Assembly (NCBI RefSeq): GCF_013377995.1
Contig: NZ_CP055305.1
Location: 1,054,001-1,118,000 of the forward strand
Reading direction: 5' to 3'
Length of the DNA: 64,000 nucleotides
DNA from: Mannheimia pernigra
GTDB taxonomy: Bacteria; Pseudomonadota; Gammaproteobacteria; Enterobacterales; Pasteurellaceae
Shown: one piece after another, positions 15,293 to 24,040 of the stretch
How positions within the stretch are numbered: position 1 is the first letter of the stretch
Layout: every line of letters begins with the position of its first letter
Notes under the pieces: model-generated
Databases searched by the model: none
What the model was told of the DNA's origin: nothing
What the model saw: the letters and a program-made list of their open reading frames with translations, nothing else
Program-made: the position numbers and the translations under genes

Positions 15293-15324
15293 AAAAAACC
15301 TCTGATTTCTCAGAGGTTTAAATT
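15293..15324. terminator. Bidirectional terminator between sufE/csdE and tRNA-Asp
   Basis: AAACCTCTGA (15296-15305) pairs with TCAGAGGTTT (15310-15319) around TTTC. It has an A-run before and a T-rich stretch after. Confidence 0.88.
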
Positions 15325-15327
15325 TAG

Positions 15328-15404
15328 TGGCGGAACGGACGGGACTCGAACCCGCGACCCCCTGCGTGACAGGCAGGTATTCTAACCAGCTGAACTACCG
15401 CTCC
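15328..15404 (-). tRNA. tRNA-Asp (GTC)
   Basis: 77 bases including an encoded CCA. On the minus strand it starts GGAGCGGTAG and ends CCGTTCCGCCA, and the anticodon loop CTGTCAC holds GTC. All four stems pair, and it is nearly identical to the E. coli tRNA-Asp. No integrase or repeat is seen beside it. Confidence 0.98.
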
Positions 15405-15418
15405 GTACTGGTGCGTGA

Positions 15419-15447
15419 ATGATAGTGCTTTCGCTTAAATTAAGCAA
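15419..15447 (-). promoter_or_regulatory. Promoter of tRNA-Asp
   Basis: Minus strand TTGCTT and TATCAT are 17 bases apart, ending about 14 bases before the tRNA. Confidence 0.7.
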
Positions 15448-15491
15448 ATATTTTTTGGCAAAAAATAATCAAATGATTGCAAAATAAACAC

Positions 15492-16268
15492 TTAAGCGTT
15501 GGTTGCTTTTACAAAAAGCAGGGGAGGGCGGTGCTGCAAATCTTTAAATTCATTGTGCCATTCAGGTTTTTCTGTAAGCATTGGCTCTTCAATTTGCTCA
15601 ATACGAAATCCACATTGAATCAGATTATTCAAAATGGTTGCCATTGTACGGTGGTAGGTTTTAAATGATTGTTGAAACCAGCTGCGATCTCGCTCACCTT
15701 CGTCTCGATAATAATTTAACCGATATGCAACTTGTTGTTTTGCTTCATTTTTCTCCCAACGGTAGCCCTCTTTGTAGCAAGTCACAATCGGATGTTCTTG
15801 TGAGAAAACCAGTGTGCTACAAGCGGTCATTTTTGCCGAAATTTTTGCAAGTAAGTCGGGAAAGTTCTCAATATAGTGGAACGCAAAGGAGCTTGTTATG
15901 ACATCAAAATCGCTTTCTGCGATCTCATTTAAACGCTCCATCGGCAAGCAGTAGAGCGAAAAATCTTGCCCTTTTTTCCAACGAGCGGAAAGATCCGTTT
16001 CTGCTTGTTGCAGCATTAATGCTGAAAGATCCAACCCGACCACTTTTTTCGCCCCTAGTTCTAAATAGCGAGTCAAATGCACGCCAGTGCCGCAGCCGAG
16101 ATCCAGCACTTTTTTGCCTGTTAAATCAGGTAAGAGTGAAAACATAATAGGCTTTTCCACTACTTCATTTATGCTAATTGGATTTTGGCGGAGTTGTTGG
16201 TATCGCTCGAAAAAAATCGGGGTGTCGTAAATGCTTTTTTTTATTAGTATTCCTAACTTTGCAACCAT
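15492..16268 (-). CDS. Class I SAM-dependent methyltransferase
   Basis: 258 residues with a Rossmann-type SAM-binding motif KVLDLGCGTGVHLTRY near residues 53-68 and a VVGLDLS acidic-loop motif after it. The substrate is unknown; the general pattern is that of UbiE/Methyltransf_11-type small-molecule enzymes. The start ATG at 16268 overlaps the end of the GST gene by 16 bases, and no better start with a ribosome-binding site was found. It is the last gene of a possible trpE-trpG-trpD-GST-methyltransferase transcript. Confidence 0.8.
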   Translation of the reverse strand: MVAKLGILIKKSIYDTPIFFERYQQLRQNPISINEVVEKPIMFSLLPDLTGKKVLDLGCGTGVHLTRYLELGAKKVVGLDLSALMLQQAETDLSARWKKGQDFSLYCLPMERLNEIAESDFDVITSSFAFHYIENFPDLLAKISAKMTACSTLVFSQEHPIVTCYKEGYRWEKNEAKQQVAYRLNYYRDEGERDRSWFQQSFKTYHRTMATILNNLIQCGFRIEQIEEPMLTEKPEWHNEFKDLQHRPPLLFVKATNA

Positions 16269-16861
16269 ATTTTTAACTCGGGTAACGTTAATAAACGGCG
16301 TTGGTAAGCCAGAGATTTTTCGCTGAAATAGCGATGCAAGCTGTAGGTTTCAATGCGTAATGCGATGGGCAGGAAAAAGGCATCAACAGCGGTGAACTGC
16401 TCGCTGGCTAAAAAGTTGCTTGCAAAACGGTTCAATCCCTCTTGCCATAAGTCATTAAGACGAGCAAGTTCGTGGACTAATTCGTCAGGAATATCAGCTA
16501 ACGTGATGCGATCAAGCGGTCGAAAATCACAAATTTCTCGTAATACGTGAAAGCCAGAGTGCATTTCCGCACACGCACTTCGGCTCCACGCTCGTGCAGT
16601 CTTATCTTCTGCCCAAACTTGTGGGTAGCTTTCTGCCACATATTCGGTAATGGCTAAACTGTCCCAAATGGTATGGTCGTTATCCACCAAAACAGGGATT
16701 TTTGCGGTGGGAGAAAACTGCTGAAATTGTTGACGTTGTGCGTTTAAATTAGATTGGTAGCGGACGATTTTTGGCTCAAACGGAATATTCAGTGTTTTGA
16801 GCAAAATCCAAACTCTGAGCGACCACGATGATTTCGGCGGATTAAAGTAGAGTTGTAGCAT
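16253..16861 (-). CDS. Glutathione S-transferase family protein
   Basis: 202 residues: a thioredoxin-like N-terminal domain (about 1-78) with SSWSLRVWILLK near the glutathione site and the DNDHTIWDSLAITEYV segment that binds the gamma-glutamyl part, then an all-helical C-terminal domain. It resembles the YfcF/maleylacetoacetate isomerase-like GSTs; the substrate is not known. It begins 18 bases after trpD and overlaps the following methyltransferase gene, so it appears to be part of the trp transcript. Confidence 0.83.
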   Translation of the reverse strand: MLQLYFNPPKSSWSLRVWILLKTLNIPFEPKIVRYQSNLNAQRQQFQQFSPTAKIPVLVDNDHTIWDSLAITEYVAESYPQVWAEDKTARAWSRSACAEMHSGFHVLREICDFRPLDRITLADIPDELVHELARLNDLWQEGLNRFASNFLASEQFTAVDAFFLPIALRIETYSLHRYFSEKSLAYQRRLLTLPELKIWLQS

Positions 16862-16879
16862 AGGTTTCCTTAATGGTGA

Positions 16880-17881
16880 CTAAGCGTTATATTGAGACAA
16901 TTTCACCAACGTTTCAAACGCTTTTTCGCTAGCGAGTGTTTCTTTTACTTTTTGTACGTTGGCTTTTAAATCGTTTTCGCCGAATGTCTTCATAAGTAAA
17001 GCAACATTTACGGCTACCGCATCAATTTGGGCTGGTTCGCCTTTGCCTTGTAAGATAGCGGTCACTTTTTTCGCATTTTCTGCAGGTTCACCCCCTTTCA
17101 GTGCGTCTAAAGCGTGGCGTTTAATACCAAAATCTTCGGGGGTTAATGTGTAGTATTCAATCTGCCCATTTTGGATTTCAGCAACCTGCGTGTTGCCGTG
17201 AACTGCAACTTCATCCAATCCTGCTCCGTGTACTACAATAGTATGAGTGTAGTTTAAGGCTTTGGCCGCTTCAGCATAGATTTCGATTAACTCGGGAGAA
17301 TAAACCCCAAGTAGTTGGCGTTTTGCATAAGCCGGGTTTACTAAAGGCCCGAGAATATTGAATAGGGTACGCGTTTTTAACGCTTGGCGAACTGGAGCGG
17401 CATATTTAAAACCGCCGTGGTAGGTAGGGGCGAATAAAAAACAGATATTGGTTTCATCAAGGGCAAGGCGAGCAGTTTCTGGTGAAATGCCAATATGAAT
17501 ACCTAAATGGCTTAATACATCGCTGGAGCCCGTTTTACTGGATACGCTACGGTTGCCGTGTTTAGCCATTTTATAGCCCATTGTGGCGGCAACAATCGCA
17601 CTTGTGGTTGAAATATTGATAGTGTTATGTCCATCGCCACCTGTGCCGACAATATCTGCAAATGGATAATTGGGCGTTGGGAAAGGGGCTGCATTTTTAA
17701 GGGCTGCTTTGGCTGCCCCTACAATTTCTGCAACGGTTTCACCGCGTAATTTTAAGGCAATTAACGCACCAGCAAGTTGTTCGTTAGACACATTACCTTT
17801 AATCACTTGATTAAAAAAAGTATTAGATTCCGTTTCAGTTAAGGCTTGGTTGGAGAATAATTTATCTAAAAGTGCTTGCAT
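16880..17881 (-). CDS. trpD: Anthranilate phosphoribosyltransferase
   Basis: Transfers the phosphoribosyl group from PRPP to anthranilate, second step of tryptophan synthesis. 333 residues from the ATG at 17881, which has AAGGA 7 bases upstream; an in-frame ATG at 17917 lacks support. The PRPP-binding GTGGDGHNTINIST and KHGNRSVSSKTGSSDVL segments are present. It is a stand-alone enzyme, not fused to TrpG. trpC, which follows in E. coli, is not next to it. Confidence 0.96.
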   Translation of the reverse strand: MQALLDKLFSNQALTETESNTFFNQVIKGNVSNEQLAGALIALKLRGETVAEIVGAAKAALKNAAPFPTPNYPFADIVGTGGDGHNTINISTTSAIVAATMGYKMAKHGNRSVSSKTGSSDVLSHLGIHIGISPETARLALDETNICFLFAPTYHGGFKYAAPVRQALKTRTLFNILGPLVNPAYAKRQLLGVYSPELIEIYAEAAKALNYTHTIVVHGAGLDEVAVHGNTQVAEIQNGQIEYYTLTPEDFGIKRHALDALKGGEPAENAKKVTAILQGKGEPAQIDAVAVNVALLMKTFGENDLKANVQKVKETLASEKAFETLVKLSQYNA

Positions 17882-17945
17882 ACGGTATTCCTTTTTAACT
17901 TGTTTATTTTCTGGCAATGTGCTTGATATTCCAGAGCGGCTTGTC

Positions 17946-18557
17946 TTAGTCTAAGTAAGACTCAGCAGTTTTCGGGTTATTTTTTAATAGCCATTCAACG
18001 GATTGTTTTAATAATTTTGTGCCTTGTACGGTTAAAATAGATTCAGGGTGGAACTGAAAGCCACAAATTGGTAATGTTTTATGACGAATTGCCATAACAA
18101 TATGTTCAAATTTCGCATTAACGACAAACTCATCAGGTAATTCATCTCCCATTAATGAGTGGTAACGTGCTACGGACATTGGGGTGTGGATGCCTGCAAA
18201 CATCGCTTGATTATCGTGTTCAATGCGAGATACTTTGCCGTGTAGAACCGTTCCTGTATGTATTACTTTTCCGCCAAAGGCTTCGATCAATGCTTGATGC
18301 CCTAAACAGATACCAATCATCGGTACTTTGTCTTTCAGATGGCGAATAATTTCTAGCATATTCCCTGCTTCAGCAGGGGTACCTGGACCAGGAGAAAGTG
18401 CCACCAAACAGTTTGGGGTATTTTGTGCTTTGGCTAAGAAATCCTCAAGTGGATAGTTGTTACGGAAAATAGTTACTTGATGACCCAACTCACGGAATTG
18501 ATCGACCAAGTTATAAGTAAAAGAGTCGAAATTATCAATAAAAAGAATATTTGCCAT
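17946..18557 (-). CDS. trpG: Anthranilate synthase component II
   Basis: Glutamine amidotransferase that supplies ammonia to TrpE. 203 residues. The nucleophile is in GICLGHQAL (Cys84), and the His-Glu pair is in FQFHPESIL near the C-terminus. It lies 9 bases after trpE. It is distinct from the second homologue at 31592 (pabA), which is nearer the pab genes. Confidence 0.95.
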   Translation of the reverse strand: MANILFIDNFDSFTYNLVDQFRELGHQVTIFRNNYPLEDFLAKAQNTPNCLVALSPGPGTPAEAGNMLEIIRHLKDKVPMIGICLGHQALIEAFGGKVIHTGTVLHGKVSRIEHDNQAMFAGIHTPMSVARYHSLMGDELPDEFVVNAKFEHIVMAIRHKTLPICGFQFHPESILTVQGTKLLKQSVEWLLKNNPKTAESYLD

Positions 18558-18566
18558 AGTTTATCC

Positions 18567-20135
18567 TTACGCTTTTGTATTCGTTTTTGTATTTACTTGC
18601 CCAATCGCTTTTAACACTGCTCGTGCTTTATGGCGTGTTTCGTCTGCTTCTGCTTGTGGGGCGGAATCTAATACTTCGCCACAGCCAGCTTGTACATAAG
18701 CAATACGATTTTGAACAAAAGCAGAGCGGATCACAATACAGGTGTCTAAATTGCCCTCTGAGGTTAAATAACCTACTGCACCGCCGTAGCTATGACGTTT
18801 TTGCTGCTCTACTTGATAAATTAGCTGCATCGCTTTAATTTTAGGTGCACCAGTTAAAGTACCCATATTCATACAGGCTTGATAAGCGTGAAGTGCGTCT
18901 AAATCGTGACGAAGGGTACCGATTACACGTGAAACCAGGTGCATAATTTGCGAATAGCGGTCAATTTGCATTAAATCGACCACTCGGCGACTGCCCGATT
19001 CACTGACTCGCGCTACATCATTTCGAGCAAGATCGACTAACATTAAATGCTCGGCGAGCTCTTTTTGGTCTAAGCGAAGTTCAAGTTCTAAGCGAGAATC
19101 TAATTCAGGATCGATATTGCCTTGTTCATCAAAACCACGAGGGCGAGAGCCGGCGATGGGGTAGATCTCTAATTGGCGGTTGTTTTGCGAATATTTCAAC
19201 GCACTTTCTGGCGAAGCACCAAACAGAGTGAAATTTTCCCCTTGCATATAGAACATATAAGGGCTTGGATTATTTATTTTAAGCTGTTTATAGCTAGCAA
19301 GTGTGTTTGGGCAAGGCAAACTAAAGCGACGAGATGGCACAATTTGAAATACATCACCGATGTTAATATGATGCTTGAGCTTGCGGATAATCGCTTTAAA
19401 TTCCTCATCTTCAATATGAGTGGTGGACGCATCGCTTGCTTCTTCGATGTCTAATGAAAGTTCAGCTTCTGAAATAGTTGCAATTTTTTGGGAAAATTCG
19501 ACCGCTTGTTGATGGAGATTAGCTTGTTCGTTCGGTTCAAAACAGAAGGTATTTAATACAGCTTTTTGCGTTTGGTGATCGATTGTGACGAGCTGTTCGG
19601 CTAAATAGAAACTGTAGTCAGGGCAGCTTAGCCCATCATCTTGTAAGTGGATATTATCCATCGGGATAAAATTTGCCACTAAATCGTAACTAAATAACCC
19701 TCCTAAATAGATTGGCGATGAGGCGTTTGCAAACAGTCGGCTTACGGTACGTAAGCCATCGAAAACGGTGGTGGTTTTGAGTTTACTGTCTTCGTCTAAA
19801 TGGTTACTGATAGTGGGAAAGACTGCTTGCAAGCGGTTATTTTTTTCTAACATTTTACAAGTGGGCGCTGGCGAGAGTTGGTTTAATGCTTTTTCAATCA
19901 ATGGTAATACCGACTCACCGTTTTTGGTTAATGCCTGAAAGGTAACATATTGATCTTCACAAAAAATATGCACAGCGGATTTAGCAAACAACAGGCTTTT
20001 TAAACTGTTTTTACTCTGAATTTCAGCGGAGTCTAGTAATAATGTATGTGGGCGATCTTCACATAAGGCATAATAAATGCAGGTTGTATCTGAAAAATAA
20101 GGGAGCTCTTTTTGAGTAATAGTTAAGTAAGACAT
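18567..20135 (-). CDS. trpE: Anthranilate synthase component I
   Basis: Converts chorismate to anthranilate with ammonia from TrpG. 522 residues. The N-terminal LLLDSAEIQSK (about 32-42) matches the tryptophan feedback-binding site (LLES in E. coli). The C-terminal chorismate-binding domain contains GASPESALKY, LTGAPKIKAMQ and SYGGAVGYL. It is the first gene of the trp cluster; its promoter carries a TrpR operator. The 31-base gap between the -10 element and the start codon leaves no space for a leader peptide. Confidence 0.97.
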   Translation of the reverse strand: MSYLTITQKELPYFSDTTCIYYALCEDRPHTLLLDSAEIQSKNSLKSLLFAKSAVHIFCEDQYVTFQALTKNGESVLPLIEKALNQLSPAPTCKMLEKNNRLQAVFPTISNHLDEDSKLKTTTVFDGLRTVSRLFANASSPIYLGGLFSYDLVANFIPMDNIHLQDDGLSCPDYSFYLAEQLVTIDHQTQKAVLNTFCFEPNEQANLHQQAVEFSQKIATISEAELSLDIEEASDASTTHIEDEEFKAIIRKLKHHINIGDVFQIVPSRRFSLPCPNTLASYKQLKINNPSPYMFYMQGENFTLFGASPESALKYSQNNRQLEIYPIAGSRPRGFDEQGNIDPELDSRLELELRLDQKELAEHLMLVDLARNDVARVSESGSRRVVDLMQIDRYSQIMHLVSRVIGTLRHDLDALHAYQACMNMGTLTGAPKIKAMQLIYQVEQQKRHSYGGAVGYLTSEGNLDTCIVIRSAFVQNRIAYVQAGCGEVLDSAPQAEADETRHKARAVLKAIGQVNTKTNTKA

Positions 20136-20160
20136 TGATAATTCCTATAGAAAATCTATT

Positions 20161-20195
20161 TGCACTATTAAACTAGTACAAAAAAGATAAGTCAA
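20161..20195 (-). promoter_or_regulatory. trpE promoter with overlapping TrpR operator
   Basis: On the minus strand TTGACT (20195-20190) and TTTAAT (20172-20167) are 17 bases apart. The stretch 20161-20180 matches 17 of 20 bases of the symmetric E. coli trp operator core and covers the -10 element, so TrpR with bound tryptophan would block RNA polymerase. Confidence 0.85.
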
Positions 20196-20291
20196 GCAAT
20201 TATTATAGATATTTATAGAGCTTCAAGCATATTGGTGTATAATTAGCCCAATTTTTTATAAAGCTTTTTGTAAAGCAAAGACTTGGAGACT

Positions 20292-20909
20292 ATGACGCAA
20301 TTTTTTTATATTCACCCTGATAATCCGCAGCAACGCTTAATTAATCAAGCGGTGGATATTATTAAAAATGGTGGTGTAATTGTTTACCCAACTGATTCAG
20401 GTTACGCCTTAGGTTGTGCAATCGGGGATAAGCACGCGATGGATAGAATTGTAGCTATTCGTAAATTGCCAGAAAATCATAATTTTACTTTAGTTTGTAG
20501 TGATTTATCTGAGCTTTCTATCTATGCGTTAGTGAATAACCAAGCCTATCGTCTCATTAAAAATAATACACCAAATCCCTACACATTTATTTTGCCAGCA
20601 ACCAAAGAGCTGCCACGCCGACTGCTCACAAAACGTAAAACAGTGGGGATTCGTGTGCCAAATAATGCGATTGCATTAGCCTTAATTGCAACATTAGGCG
20701 AGCCGATTCTTTCTTGCTCATTAATGTTACCTGATACTGAAATAACCGAGTCTGACCCTGATGATATTCGTGAACAATTAGAACATCGTGTTGATTTAAT
20801 TATTCACGGTGGCTACTTAGGGCAGCAACCTACAACCGTGATTGACTTAACAGATAATTCACCCGCAGTAATTCGAGAAGGCTCGGGCGATCCGACGCCT
20901 TTTAATTAA
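20292..20909 (+). CDS. yciO: YciO, TsaC/Sua5-like protein
   Basis: 205 residues beginning MTQFFYIHPDNPQQ, very close to E. coli YciO. It belongs to the YrdC/Sua5 fold that makes threonylcarbamoyl-AMP in TsaC, but YciO proteins are not the main TsaC enzyme; a true tsaC lies at 38091. The start is the ATG at 20292, with GGAG three bases upstream (closer than usual); an in-frame TTG at 20283 is less likely. As in E. coli, rluB is the neighbour. Confidence 0.9.
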   Translation: MTQFFYIHPDNPQQRLINQAVDIIKNGGVIVYPTDSGYALGCAIGDKHAMDRIVAIRKLPENHNFTLVCSDLSELSIYALVNNQAYRLIKNNTPNPYTFILPATKELPRRLLTKRKTVGIRVPNNAIALALIATLGEPILSCSLMLPDTEITESDPDDIREQLEHRVDLIIHGGYLGQQPTTVIDLTDNSPAVIREGSGDPTPFN

Positions 20910-20980
20910 TCATTTCGCCCCCTCTAAAAAGGGAGAGCAATAAAAATTCAGACGCTTGTGAAAGCGACAAAAGGAACTTT

Positions 20981-22072
20981 ATGACAACTTTTCAAAAGAA
21001 ACCAACCAACACATTCCGAACAGAGAAAAATGCGGATACTCGCTCTTTTTTTAAAAAAGGTGAACCAAAATCAAATAATAACGCTGAACGTAAATTTGGA
21101 AAAAAAACAGATCAGCTACAAGGAAAGCCGCAACGCTCAAACGCTCATCTCTTAAACTCTAGAATTGCAAAAAAAGTCGTAAAAACGACCGCTAGCGATG
21201 CTAGCCTTCAAGAGAAAAAAGCGAAGGTAATGGGTGAAAAACTGCAAAAAGTATTAGCACGAGCAGGTCAAGGGTCTCGCCGTGAATTGGAAGAAATCAT
21301 TGCAAATGGACGTGTGAGTGTGGACGGAAAAATGGCAACATTAGGCGATCGTGTGCAGGTAAATTCATCTACTAAAATTCGTATTGATGGGCATTTAATT
21401 AACTTGCAGCCAGCTCAAAAAGAAATTTGCCGAGTGTTGATGTATTACAAACCAGAGGGTGAGTTATGTACACGCTCAGATCCAGAAGGTCGAGCAACGG
21501 TATTCGACCGCTTACCTCGCTTAACCGGTGCACGTTGGATTGCGGTAGGGCGTTTAGATATTAACACCTCAGGCTTATTACTTTTTACGACAGATGGTGA
21601 GTTAGCAAACCGTTTAATGCACCCAAGCCGTGAGGTGGAGCGTGAATATTCTGTGCGTGTATTTGGCAATATTGATGATGCAATGTTACAACGGTTACGC
21701 AAAGGTGTTCAGTTAGAAGATGGTCCAGCAAACTTTAAACAAATAAAAACCGTTGGTGGTACAGGGTTAAACCAATGGTTTGATGTGACTTTAACCGAAG
21801 GGCGTAATCGAGAGGTTCGCCGTTTATGGGAATCACAAGGTGTGGAAGTAAGTCGCCTAATACGTATTCGCTACGGTAATATCAAATTAGATAAAGGTTT
21901 ACCACGTGGTGGTTGGGAAGAAATGGGGCTTGAGCAAGTGAACTATTTGCGTGAATTAGTCGGATTGCCTGCTGAAACGGAAACGAAAGTTGATGTCACT
22001 GCAAATCGTCGTCGTACTAATATTAGGCAAATTCGTAAGGCTGTTAAGCAACATCAGAAATATCGTAGTTAA
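20981..22072 (+). CDS. rluB: 23S rRNA pseudouridine synthase RluB
   Basis: Makes pseudouridine at position 2605 (E. coli numbering) of 23S rRNA. 363 residues. A long basic, low-complexity N-terminal extension (about 1-85) precedes an S4 RNA-binding domain (KLQKVLARAGQGSRRELEE) and the RsuA-type catalytic domain with GRLDINTSGLLL, in which the Asp is the catalytic residue. A short basic tail follows. The start has AAGGAAC. It is paired with yciO, as in enterics. Confidence 0.95.
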   Translation: MTTFQKKPTNTFRTEKNADTRSFFKKGEPKSNNNAERKFGKKTDQLQGKPQRSNAHLLNSRIAKKVVKTTASDASLQEKKAKVMGEKLQKVLARAGQGSRRELEEIIANGRVSVDGKMATLGDRVQVNSSTKIRIDGHLINLQPAQKEICRVLMYYKPEGELCTRSDPEGRATVFDRLPRLTGARWIAVGRLDINTSGLLLFTTDGELANRLMHPSREVEREYSVRVFGNIDDAMLQRLRKGVQLEDGPANFKQIKTVGGTGLNQWFDVTLTEGRNREVRRLWESQGVEVSRLIRIRYGNIKLDKGLPRGGWEEMGLEQVNYLRELVGLPAETETKVDVTANRRRTNIRQIRKAVKQHQKYRS

Positions 22073-22087
22073 TTGATGAGAAAATAG

Positions 22088-22121
22088 AGAGCTGATTATA
22101 GTTGTGTAATCAGCTCTTTTT
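22088..22121 (+). terminator. Terminator after rluB
   Basis: AGAGCTGATTA (22088-22098) pairs with TAATCAGCTCT (22107-22117), followed by TTTT. Confidence 0.88.
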
Positions 22122-22205
22122 GTATTTTTAAGTTAAATTTAGAGACAAACACAGAGCCTTAATTTATTATTGCTACCCGAATTATAGTTAAAATTGGAGT
22201 AAAAA

Positions 22206-23975
22206 ATGTCTTTGGATATACTGGCAACACTCGCAGTAACATTTATTGCGGTGTTTTTATTTGCAACCGAAAAAATTCGTATGGATGCAGTTGCCATTTT
22301 AGTATTATCTTCTTTGGTTCTATTAGGACAAGTTGATGCGAAATCAGCGTTAAGTGGATTTTCAAATTCCGCAACAGTGACTGTTACTGCAATGTTTGTG
22401 TTGGCGGCTGGCTTACAAAACAGCGGAGCACTAGATAGCATAGGTAGTTTTCTGTCAAAGGTTAAAACGCCTTGGGTCTTTATTTTAGTTTTATGCGGGG
22501 TGAATGCAGCTATTTCTCCTTTTGTAAATAATACCGCGGTAGTTGCAGTATTAATTCCGATTGTGATTGCTGCGACTCAAAATATTAATTTAGCCCCTTC
22601 CAAAGCATTAATCCCTTTATCGTTTGCCTCTCAAATGGCAGGTGTTTGTACTCTTATTGGAACATCAACTAACTTATTAGTAAACTCTATTGCACAGAGT
22701 CAAGGGCATTCTGGCTTCGGTATGTTTGAGTTTGCTCCTTTAGGTATTATTTTCTTCCTAGTGGGTGTCGTTTATTTACTATTTACGAGCCGTTTCTTAC
22801 TACCTGAATCTCATTTACAGCTTGAAGAAGGTGTAGGATTTGGCAAATATGTATCTGAATTAAGGGTCAATAAAAATTCACCATTAATTGGTAAAAGTTT
22901 AGCAGAATTAGGCTTAACAGAAGAATTTAGCTTATTTGCTGTTGGATTGTTGCGTAATGGTACACGCCTCTCTACTCCGAGCCATCAAGTGCTACAAAAA
23001 CACGATATCTTATTGCTGCGTGGAGAGTCCGATGATTTAGCGAGAGTGCGTGAAAAATATAGCTTACATCATGTTGTTTATGGTCGCCGTGATATTCCTG
23101 AAGAAGAGTTTGATGATTTAATGATGGTAGAAGTGATGATTTCGCCAACTTCACGTTGGGCAGGTGGAACAATTCCAATTTTACAGCAACGTTGGAATAA
23201 AGATGCTACTGTATTAGGTTTACAGCGTCGCAGCCGAGTTGTTAGAGAGCGTTTACGTGGCATTAGTCTTAAAATGGGTGATATTTTGTTATTAACCTTA
23301 CCTAAAGAAGATATGGAGGATTTACGTAAAGATAAAGATTTTATTGTACTCTCTTCTGGTGAGTTTAAAGCTGAAGAATCTTTGCGTGCTAAATTTGCCT
23401 TGTGGGTGATGATGGGTGTCGTTGCTACAGCTGCATTAGGTATTGTTCCTATTGCTATAAGTGCTTTAGTTGGTGCAGTTATAATGTGTTTATCTGGCTG
23501 TTTAACGGCAGATGAAGCTTACCAATCAATTGATTGGAAAATTATTTTAGTGATTGCTGGTTTACTGCCTTTAGGTGAGGCAATGGCAAATAGTGGTGCG
23601 GCACAATTTATTGTAGATAATACACTTGGCAAAGTAGGGCATTTTGGTCCATTAGCGGTGCTTGCCGTACTTTACTTAATGACGTCTATATTAACAGAAT
23701 TTATGAGCAACGCTGGAACCGCTGTATTACTGACACCTATTGCTATCTCAACGGCTCAAATGTTAGGCGTTGATGCATCGCCATTTATTATTGCTGTAAT
23801 GTTCGCAGCAGCAACGAGCTTTATGACTCCAGTAGGCTATCAAACCAATACAATGGTTTATGGTGCAGGGGGCTATAAATTTACGGATTTCATTAAGATT
23901 GGATTACCGTTAAATATTATATTCTGGATTTTAGGGATTATTTTCATCCCAGTCTTCTTCCCATTTAACCCCTAA
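22206..23975 (+). CDS. SLC13/CitT-type membrane carrier with TrkA-C domains
   Basis: 589 residues. Two hydrophobic halves (about 1-200 and 395-589) flank a soluble middle part with two RCK_C/TrkA-C-like domains (NKNSPLIGKSLAELGLTEEF near 222, and a second near 300). This layout is that of the YfbS-type ion-transporter/SLC13 permeases, which move anions such as dicarboxylates or sulfate with sodium. The NNTAVVAVLIP and SNAGTAVLLTPIA hairpin motifs fit. The substrate is unknown. GGAG precedes the ATG. Confidence 0.85.
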   Translation: MSLDILATLAVTFIAVFLFATEKIRMDAVAILVLSSLVLLGQVDAKSALSGFSNSATVTVTAMFVLAAGLQNSGALDSIGSFLSKVKTPWVFILVLCGVNAAISPFVNNTAVVAVLIPIVIAATQNINLAPSKALIPLSFASQMAGVCTLIGTSTNLLVNSIAQSQGHSGFGMFEFAPLGIIFFLVGVVYLLFTSRFLLPESHLQLEEGVGFGKYVSELRVNKNSPLIGKSLAELGLTEEFSLFAVGLLRNGTRLSTPSHQVLQKHDILLLRGESDDLARVREKYSLHHVVYGRRDIPEEEFDDLMMVEVMISPTSRWAGGTIPILQQRWNKDATVLGLQRRSRVVRERLRGISLKMGDILLLTLPKEDMEDLRKDKDFIVLSSGEFKAEESLRAKFALWVMMGVVATAALGIVPIAISALVGAVIMCLSGCLTADEAYQSIDWKIILVIAGLLPLGEAMANSGAAQFIVDNTLGKVGHFGPLAVLAVLYLMTSILTEFMSNAGTAVLLTPIAISTAQMLGVDASPFIIAVMFAAATSFMTPVGYQTNTMVYGAGGYKFTDFIKIGLPLNIIFWILGIIFIPVFFPFNP

Positions 23976-23980
23976 GTAAA

Positions 23981-24028
23981 AATAAATCGGCTAATCAATG
24001 ATTTCCCCAAAAAATTAGCCGATTTATT
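23981..24028. terminator. Bidirectional terminator between the SLC13 carrier and lolE
   Basis: Perfect 15-base inverted repeat, AATAAATCGGCTAAT (23981-23995) and its complement (24014-24028), with an 18-base loop and T-rich flanks. Confidence 0.85.
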
Positions 24029-24040
24029 ATTTCAATGAGA

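Noticed and set aside
15328..15491. tRNA-Asp as integration site of a genomic island
   Set aside because: No integrase gene and no duplicated tRNA 3' end were seen near it; flanking genes are ordinary.
20136..20160. Leader peptide/attenuator for trpE
   Set aside because: The space is too short and holds no tandem Trp codons or terminator hairpin.
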